This document shows positions 1 to 6,142 of a DNA stretch of 6,142 nucleotides, piece after piece. Each line of letters starts with the position of its first letter. The stretch's first letter is position 1. A program made the position numbers and the translations under genes. The notes below the pieces were generated by a model. That model ran no database searches and was not told where the DNA came from. It saw nothing but the letters and a program-made list of their open reading frames with translations. Source of the DNA: Endomicrobium sp. (GTDB lineage: Bacteria; Elusimicrobiota; Endomicrobiia; Endomicrobiales; Endomicrobiaceae); contig JAIRSP010000056.1 in NCBI GenBank assembly GCA_031255375.1, positions 1-6,142 on the forward strand. The letters are read 5' to 3'.

Positions 1-540
1 AATTGAATTTTTATCTTTTAGTTCTAAATTTTTAAATTTCAATTTTAAAACAGCAACAATTTGTTTTACAATTATATCGCCCACCTTTATATTTTTTATA
101 GCATTATTAATCATTTCATCATCAAATCCATGTTTTCTAAGTTTATGCTTTATTAGGATTTCTCCGTTACATTTTTTAAGTAAATAAAGTACACGATTTT
201 TTACAAATTCATTATCATTAATATAGTTGAATTCTTTAAGTTTTTCAATTGCTTTAACAACATTTTCATGCTTATATTTTTTTTTAATAAGTTTCTTCTT
301 TAAATCATTAGTACTATAAAATCTTTTTGATGCTAAAATCATTGCCTCAAAAATTACATTTTTTGATTTACTGTAAAGTAGAATCCTTTTATAAACATCA
401 CGCGTGATATTCATCCCTATCTTAATATTAAATTTTACGATACTATCTACAGGAATCACTAAACTTTCCTTATTATTATCAAAATATATTTTAAAATCAT
501 TTCTTTTTAATTTTATTTTTTCTATTTTTGATATTATCAT
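1..540 (-). CDS. recX: RecX family regulatory protein, 3' end of gene cut by the window edge
   Basis: The first 180 codons are present and the frame is open to the left edge, so the C-terminus is missing. RecX proteins bind RecA or its filament and modulate recombinational repair in the cytoplasm. The visible protein has a short beta-rich N-terminus (about residues 1-60), then the helical RecX repeats: repeat 1 at about 62-106 with the AMILASKRFYSTNDLKKKL pattern, repeat 2 at about 107-152 with INDNEFVKNR, a Gly at 126 and LRKHGFDDEMINNAI, and the start of a third repeat. These match the family signature (A..L..R..S..EL..KL, then L...G..nD..F). The ATG at 538-540 is chosen because an in-frame TAA lies four codons upstream and no other start intervenes. 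No clear Shine-Dalgarno sequence precedes it. It is the last visible gene of the minus-strand cluster, 43 nt after the DUF362 gene. The family call rests on pattern recognition and is fairly secure. Confidence 0.85.
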   Translation of the reverse strand, partial: MIISKIEKIKLKRNDFKIYFDNNKESLVIPVDSIVKFNIKIGMNITRDVYKRILLYSKSKNVIFEAMILASKRFYSTNDLKKKLIKKKYKHENVVKAIEKLKEFNYINDNEFVKNRVLYLLKKCNGEILIKHKLRKHGFDDEMINNAIKNIKVGDIIVKQIVAVLKLKFKNLELKDKNSI

Positions 541-583
541 ATGATTAAATTAAAAAAAGACAATATTTTTTTGTATTTCACGT

Positions 584-1645
584 TTAATACTTAACTAAAG
601 TATAATTTCTATTGCCAAGCCCGATTTTTTCCGCATAATCTAATTGAATTGTCGAATCAATCTCAGGGTAAATATTTCTAAAAAGATTTTTTCCGTAAGC
701 TGTATTTATAATATCATAGCTAGCCTGATCTGTAGCAACTGGATCCGTGCCAACAATAATTCCAACATCATGCATAATCGGATCATTTTTAGTAATTCCA
801 AAACAATCACAATATTTACTTATATGATTCAAAAAATTTATATAAATTCCACTTTTACCTTTAAGAACACCAAATGCATATTCAACTATTTTTTCTTGAA
901 CAATTGCAGATTTATCATCCCAATTCAATCTAAAAACTTTCGATTCACATGTAACTATACATTGGCCACATCCTGCACATCTATCTTTATTTACAATAAT
1001 TTTATTATTTTTGATACTTAAAGCTTTGTAATAACAGTTTTTTATACAAAAACCACATCCTATACAAGATTTTTGTTCTATTAACGGTTTTGACGAATGA
1101 TGCATAGCATATTTACCAGACTTGCTGCCACATCCCATTCCTATATTTTTCAGCGCGCCACCAAATCCTGTTATTTCATGGCCCTTAAAATGACTCATAA
1201 AAACAAAACTATCAGCGTTATATATTTCACTGGATATGTAAACATCATTAAAGTGATTAAGACTAATGCCAATCTTTTTTTCTGTATTCCCCTTAATTCC
1301 ATCTGCAATAATAATTGGGCAATCGCAATATTCAATTGTAAACCCATGTTTATTTGCAATAAATAAATGATGGTATGCATCAGATCTTTTTCCTACATAA
1401 ATCGTGCTGGCATCTGTCAAAAATGGGTATGCCCCATTTTTTTTGACTATTTTAACAACAGGAACGACATACTTTGGTCTAATATATCCATTATTACCAT
1501 CTTCACCAAAATGTATTTTTATTGCCAAAAAATTTTTTTTTTTTATACAATTGAATACGCCTGTAGCTTTCAAAAAATCATAAAATTTTTCTCTTCTATT
1601 CCAAGGAATAAAATATACCTTACTAATTTTAGATAAAAATTGCAT
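584..1645 (-). CDS. DUF362 domain protein with two ferredoxin-type [4Fe-4S] clusters
   Basis: A 353-residue cytoplasmic protein of the DUF362 family, often annotated as an uncharacterised Fe-S centre protein; its biochemical role is not established. Family hallmarks seen are HFGEDGN near residue 45, the GFGGALKNIGMGCGS block at 160-174 followed by a MHH, two ferredoxin motifs of CxxCxxCxxxC form (Cys194, 197, 200, 204 and Cys223, 226, 229, 233), a CDCFG motif at 279-283, and GTDPVATDQAS at 299-309. The two clusters are inserted in the middle of the DUF362 fold, as in many anaerobe homologues, so electron transfer is a reasonable inference. Neither cluster has the usual Pro after its last Cys (Tyr205 and Glu234 instead). 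The ATG start is preceded by GAGA at 1653-1656, 7 nt away, and by an in-frame TGA. The gene lies 38 nt after ligA and 43 nt before recX. A 12-nt A run at codons 34-38 could cause slippage. There is no signal peptide or membrane segment. Confidence 0.9.
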   Translation of the reverse strand: MQFLSKISKVYFIPWNRREKFYDFLKATGVFNCIKKKNFLAIKIHFGEDGNNGYIRPKYVVPVVKIVKKNGAYPFLTDASTIYVGKRSDAYHHLFIANKHGFTIEYCDCPIIIADGIKGNTEKKIGISLNHFNDVYISSEIYNADSFVFMSHFKGHEITGFGGALKNIGMGCGSKSGKYAMHHSSKPLIEQKSCIGCGFCIKNCYYKALSIKNNKIIVNKDRCAGCGQCIVTCESKVFRLNWDDKSAIVQEKIVEYAFGVLKGKSGIYINFLNHISKYCDCFGITKNDPIMHDVGIIVGTDPVATDQASYDIINTAYGKNLFRNIYPEIDSTIQLDYAEKIGLGNRNYTLVKY

Positions 1646-1683
1646 AATATTTTCTCAAATACACACTTTATTTCTACTAACAG

Positions 1684-3687
<2,004 letters not shown>

Positions 3688-3703
3688 TTAATATACTCTC
3701 CAT

Positions 3704-4111
3704 TCAAGATTTTCTTGCAAATTTAAGCTTATTAAGAATACCGTTGATAAACTTGTACGAATTTTCTGTTGAATATTTTTTTGAAATTTCAATAGCCTCA
3801 TCTATTATGACATCTACTGGCGTATCTTTATTAATCATAATTTCATATATTGCAATACGAATAATATTACGATCAACAACAGCAATTCTATTTATTTCCC
3901 AATTTTCTGTATATAAACTAATAAAATAATCTATTTTTTTTTTATTTTTATAAACTCCGTTAAACAAATTTATCGCAAATGTTCTATACGGCTTACCAAC
4001 AAGAAGATAGTTATTAAAAAATTCATATATATCTTTTGTTGACAATTTACAATTATCAAACATATAGAGCATTTTCAAAGAGCATTCTCTTGATTTTCTA
4101 CGTGTACCCAT
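3704..4111 (-). CDS. nusB: Transcription antitermination factor NusB
   Basis: NusB pairs with NusE (ribosomal protein S10) on boxA RNA to support antitermination and correct rRNA synthesis. The product is 135 residues, close to the 139 of the E. coli protein, and spans the whole single-domain helical fold. Seen in order: the basic N-terminal GTRRKSREC segment that contacts RNA, ENWEINRIAVVDRNIIRIAIYE at about 69-90 (the family's NW..dRia..Dr.IlR.A..E core), TPVDVIIDEAIEISKKY at 97-113, and FINGILNKL at 121-129. It ends in TGA, which shows that TGA is a stop in this genome. It lies 32 nt after rlmN and 19 nt before ligA. No strong ribosome-binding site is visible; the leader is almost pure A and T. 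A run of ten A residues on the coding strand falls in the KKK of residues 57-59. The assignment is secure. Confidence 0.96.
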   Translation of the reverse strand: MGTRRKSRECSLKMLYMFDNCKLSTKDIYEFFNNYLLVGKPYRTFAINLFNGVYKNKKKIDYFISLYTENWEINRIAVVDRNIIRIAIYEIMINKDTPVDVIIDEAIEISKKYSTENSYKFINGILNKLKFARKS

Positions 4112-4143
4112 AAAATTATAATGTATACTTTATTAAAGTAATA

Positions 4144-5187
4144 TTAGTTAGAATCAAAAATTCCAAGTTGACCACAGGCAGAATTAATATCAACACCTTT
4201 TGCTTTTCTCACATTTGAATTTATTCTATTAAATTTTAATACATTTTTAAATTTTTTGATTAATTCATCGCTTGGTGGTTGAAATTTTGCGTAGGCTATA
4301 GAATTAAATGGTATTAAATTAACATTAGTTTTATAATTTATAAGATCATGTTTCATTAATAACCTTGCAAGTTTATGTGCATCTTTTGAAGAACTATTGA
4401 TATTTTTTATTAATACATATTCTATCGTCAAACGAGAATTTGTTTTTTTTAAAAAATATTTTCCTGCATCTAAAATATCTTCGATTAAAAATCCAAAATT
4501 ATTTGAAACCATTTTTTTTCTTACTCTTTCATCAACGGCATGCAAGGATAACGCTAGACGAACTCCAAGGTTTCTATCTGCAAGTTTTTTTATTTCAGGC
4601 ACAATACCGATAGTTGAAACAACTATGTGTCTTTTCCCTATATTAAATTCTTTATTTGATAAAAGCAAATTTAATGCAAAATCAATGTTTGAATAATTTA
4701 ACATTGGTTCGCCTGTACCCATAAATAAAACTCTGGAAATCTTCTTTCTAGTATCATTTTCGATTTGCAAAATTTGCTCCAATATTTCACCACCACTTAG
4801 ATTTCTTTCAAATTTAATTTTACCAGAATAACAAAATGTACAAATTGCCGAACAACCTATTTGAGATGAAACACAAATAGAATTTTTATCATCTGACGGA
4901 ATAAAAACAGCGGAAAAATATTTTTTATCTATTGTTTTAAATGTATATTTTATTGTGCCATCAACTATTGATTCTTTTTTATTTATTATTTTCAGTATTC
5001 TTAAAAAAAACTTCTCTGACAATTTTTTCCTTAATTCATTTGGCAAATCAGTAAAATTATCAAAGGAATCTTTCTTTTTTATATAAATCCATCTCATAAT
5101 CTGGTCAAACCTATAATTCTCGCCAATCATTTGTTTTACAACCATTTTAAATCTATTTTTTGTCATATCAAGAACGTAATTTTTCAT
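4144..5187 (-). CDS. rlmN: Dual-specificity RNA methyltransferase RlmN (radical SAM)
   Basis: RlmN uses radical SAM chemistry to place a C2 methyl group on A2503 of 23S rRNA and, in well-studied species, on A37 of some tRNAs. At 347 residues it is of normal length. An N-terminal helical region (about 10-65; YRFDQIMRWIY, FTDLPNELRKKL) precedes the TIM-barrel core. The cluster-binding CxxxCxxC is Cys112, 116 and 119; Cys105 lies 7 residues before it in ICVSSQIGC, and Cys338 in SACGQL is the C-terminal methyl-carrying Cys. GTGEP (157-161) and SLHA (214-217) are the SAM-site motifs and IPFN (292-295) is also kept. One oddity: the residue 13 before Cys105, a conserved Glu in the family (E105 in E. 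coli), is Ser92 here. The start lies just after GTGAT, a weak match to the extended ribosome site. It is the first gene of the minus-strand cluster and faces the divergent TrmH-type gene. Confidence 0.96.
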   Translation of the reverse strand: MKNYVLDMTKNRFKMVVKQMIGENYRFDQIMRWIYIKKKDSFDNFTDLPNELRKKLSEKFFLRILKIINKKESIVDGTIKYTFKTIDKKYFSAVFIPSDDKNSICVSSQIGCSAICTFCYSGKIKFERNLSGGEILEQILQIENDTRKKISRVLFMGTGEPMLNYSNIDFALNLLLSNKEFNIGKRHIVVSTIGIVPEIKKLADRNLGVRLALSLHAVDERVRKKMVSNNFGFLIEDILDAGKYFLKKTNSRLTIEYVLIKNINSSSKDAHKLARLLMKHDLINYKTNVNLIPFNSIAYAKFQPPSDELIKKFKNVLKFNRINSNVRKAKGVDINSACGQLGIFDSN

Positions 5188-5288
5188 ATATCACAGCCAT
5201 TTTTTTTATTAATGAAAATAATTATAATAATCGACATATTCGAATTATGATTAATTTTAACATTTTGCGTAGTTTAATGTATGTACAC

Positions 5289-5317
5289 ATTATATTTTTA
5301 TAACATAACTACATCTA
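5289..5317 (-). promoter_or_regulatory. Candidate promoter for the rlmN-nusB-ligA cluster
   Basis: On the minus strand TAGATG (5317-5312), a 17-bp spacer and a perfect TATAAT (5294-5289) form a sigma70-like arrangement. It would give an untranslated leader of roughly 95 nt before rlmN. The -35 match is only 3 of 6, and AT-richness makes the -10 unremarkable, so this is a guess that needs a mapped transcription start. Confidence 0.25.
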
Positions 5318-5342
5318 AATTTAAATAATTATAAATAACAAT

Positions 5343-5362
5343 ATAACAGCATAATATGTTAT
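5343..5362. repeat. Short inverted repeat upstream of the TrmH-type gene
   Basis: ATAACA (5343-5348) and TGTTAT (5357-5362) are exact reverse complements separated by 8 nt, so their centres are 14 bp apart. It ends 5 nt before the candidate -35 TTTACA at 5367, a position that would suit a regulator site. Six-base AT-rich matches are common by chance in such DNA, and the operator role is only a possibility. Confidence 0.3.
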
Positions 5363-5366
5363 TATA

Positions 5367-5396
5367 TTTACATAAATTATAAGGATTACATAAAAA
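5367..5396 (+). promoter_or_regulatory. Candidate promoter for the TrmH-type gene
   Basis: TTTACA (5367-5372) matches the -35 consensus at 5 of 6 positions and is followed after 18 bp by TAAAAA (5391-5396), a 4-of-6 match to the -10. Transcription would start near 5403, leaving a leader of about 34 nt before the ATG at 5437. The leader has no Shine-Dalgarno sequence. Support is weak given the base composition. Confidence 0.25.
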
Positions 5397-5436
5397 TTTA
5401 TATTTTAATCTACAAAATATATGTAGTACATAAACT

Positions 5437-6142
5437 ATGATAATCAAAAGCACGGAAAATAAAATTTTTAAATATATCTTAAAATTTAAAAATCAACATG
5501 ATGACAATAATAACGAACTATTTCTTATAGAAGGAAAAAAACAAATTGACAGCATTAAAAAAGAATGGAACGTAAAATGCATTATTATATCTGAAAAATA
5601 TAATAACATTATTACAAATTTTGACAACATTATAGTTTTTTCCGAACATTTATTTAATAAACTATCATCAACAAAATCGCCCCAAGGAATAATGGCCCTG
5701 ATTAGAAAAAAAAAATATAACGTAAACGAAATTATAAAAAAACACAACAAATTCATAATCTTGGAAAATATACAAGATCCTGGAAATTTAGGAACAATTA
5801 TACGTTCCGCTGACGCATTTGGAATGGAAGCAGTATTTGTATCAAAAAAAAGTGCAAACATATATTCTGATAAAACATTAAGAGCAACAATGGGTTCAAT
5901 ATTTAATATACCTGTAATTAACAATATTAAAATTAAAGATATCATAAACTATATGAAAAACGAAAAAACATTAATACTATCAACGTCATTAAGCAGTAAA
6001 AAATATATAAACAATATAGAATTAAAAAACAAAAATGCTTTCATAATAGGAAACGAATCATGCGGTATTAAAAAAAAAACGGAATCACTTGCAGATTCGA
6101 TAATTAAAATATGTACCACAGGAAAAACAGAATCATTAAACG
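5437..6142 (+). CDS. TrmH/SpoU family RNA 2'-O-methyltransferase, 3' end cut by the window edge
   Basis: The first 235 residues are visible. The family transfers a methyl group from SAM to a ribose 2'-OH of rRNA or tRNA using a knotted (SPOUT) fold. A substrate-binding domain spans about 1-90 (LFLIEGKKQI at 28-37, KSPQGIMALI at 80-89). The catalytic domain follows with motif 1 at 111-129 (NIQDPGNLGTIIRSADAFG, with Asn117 and Arg123), the LRATMGSIFNIPV segment at 148-160, motif 2 at 202-210 (FIIGNESCG), and motif 3 beginning at 225 and ending in ESLN at the window edge. Motif 3 reads ICTTG where IPMxG is usual. RlmB, TsnR and other relatives share this layout, so the target nucleotide cannot be told. 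The ATG is chosen because an in-frame TAA lies two codons upstream and the N-terminus aligns with family starts. There is no visible ribosome-binding site. Asn is coded AAC about as often as AAT, unlike recX on the opposite strand. Confidence 0.92.
   Translation, partial: MIIKSTENKIFKYILKFKNQHDDNNNELFLIEGKKQIDSIKKEWNVKCIIISEKYNNIITNFDNIIVFSEHLFNKLSSTKSPQGIMALIRKKKYNVNEIIKKHNKFIILENIQDPGNLGTIIRSADAFGMEAVFVSKKSANIYSDKTLRATMGSIFNIPVINNIKIKDIINYMKNEKTLILSTSLSSKKYINNIELKNKNAFIIGNESCGIKKKTESLADSIIKICTTGKTESLN

Larger units (their letters stand above)
5188..5436. promoter_or_regulatory. Divergent intergenic region between rlmN and the TrmH-type gene
   Basis: 249 nt of very AT-rich DNA with no credible coding frame and no tRNA-like or stable structured RNA. 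Both flanking genes start here and are transcribed outward, so promoters for both must lie in or near it. For the minus strand, perfect TATAAT hexamers occur at 5294-5289 (with a 3-of-6 match TAGATG at 17 bp spacing, 5317-5312) and at 5226-5221 (no usable -35). For the plus strand, TTTACA at 5367-5372 is the best -35 candidate. With so little G and C, -10-like words are expected by chance, so only the general assignment as a divergent promoter region is firm. Confidence 0.6.

Noticed and set aside
644..1021. Open frame on the plus strand opposite the DUF362 gene, with others at 1097-1366 and 1367-1636
   Set aside because: These are antisense shadows of a gene with clear family motifs, and they show no recognisable domain.
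3704..3706. Possible TGA-as-Trp genetic code, suggested by the extreme AT content
   Set aside because: nusB ends at TGA exactly where family members end, 19 nt before ligA, and Trp codons in the genes are TGG.
4126..4140. TACTTT-ATT-AAAGTA hairpin between rlmN and nusB considered as a terminator
   Set aside because: The stem is 6 bp with a single G-C pair and no T tract follows directly, so it would be too weak to terminate.
5212..5250. Twelve-codon plus-strand frame starting at the ATG at 5212 as a possible leader peptide
   Set aside because: It has no ribosome site, it is not followed by an attenuator-like structure or a gene in the same direction nearby, and its Ile-rich sequence simply reflects ATA and ATT composition.
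5410..5426. CTACA/TGTAG hairpin just before the TrmH-type start, considered as a regulatory structure
   Set aside because: A 5-bp stem with a 7-nt loop is marginal, and such matches are expected by chance in this region.
5493..5945. 150-codon hydrophobic open frame on the minus strand that resembles a membrane protein
   Set aside because: It lies fully antisense to the TrmH-type gene, whose conserved motifs 1 and 2 are unmistakable. Its Leu, Phe and Ile richness is what results from reading Lys- and Asn-rich codons backwards.

Overview
The window comes from a very AT-rich bacterial chromosome. Spot counts of single 60-base lines give about 15 to 30% G+C, and the proteins are strongly enriched in Lys, Asn and Ile. 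It holds four complete genes and two edge-truncated ones, all recognisable. An NAD-dependent DNA ligase and RecX point to Bacteria. A double [4Fe-4S] DUF362 protein suggests an anaerobic or fermentative, possibly host-associated, lineage. TGA is used as a stop (end of nusB) and Trp is TGG, so the code is the standard bacterial one and not the mycoplasma-type code. I cannot name the taxon; low-GC groups such as Elusimicrobiota, Spirochaetota, Fusobacteriota or Clostridia all remain possible.

Layout: five genes lie head to tail on the minus strand. In transcription order (right to left) they are rlmN (5187-4144), nusB (4111-3704), ligA (3684-1684), a DUF362 iron-sulfur protein (1645-584) and recX (540 to beyond the left edge). 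Gaps are only 32, 19, 38 and 43 nt and none holds a convincing terminator, so they probably form one operon. A 249-nt AT-rich divergent intergenic region (5188-5436) separates them from a plus-strand TrmH/SpoU-family RNA 2'-O-methyltransferase gene that runs off the right edge.

Functionally the cluster mixes RNA modification (RlmN, TrmH-type), transcription antitermination and rRNA synthesis (NusB), DNA replication and repair (LigA), control of RecA (RecX) and one conserved protein of unknown role. This is mostly core housekeeping. I see no mobile element, CRISPR array, tRNA, rRNA, toxin-antitoxin pair or defence system. The points most worth a second look are: an RlmN in which the conserved catalytic-site Glu position is Ser although all five essential Cys are kept; the DUF362 gene embedded between ligA and recX; a 12-nt A run in the DUF362 reading frame plus several 10-nt A runs elsewhere; a marked difference in Asn codon choice between the two coding strands; and a changed motif 3 in the TrmH-type enzyme.
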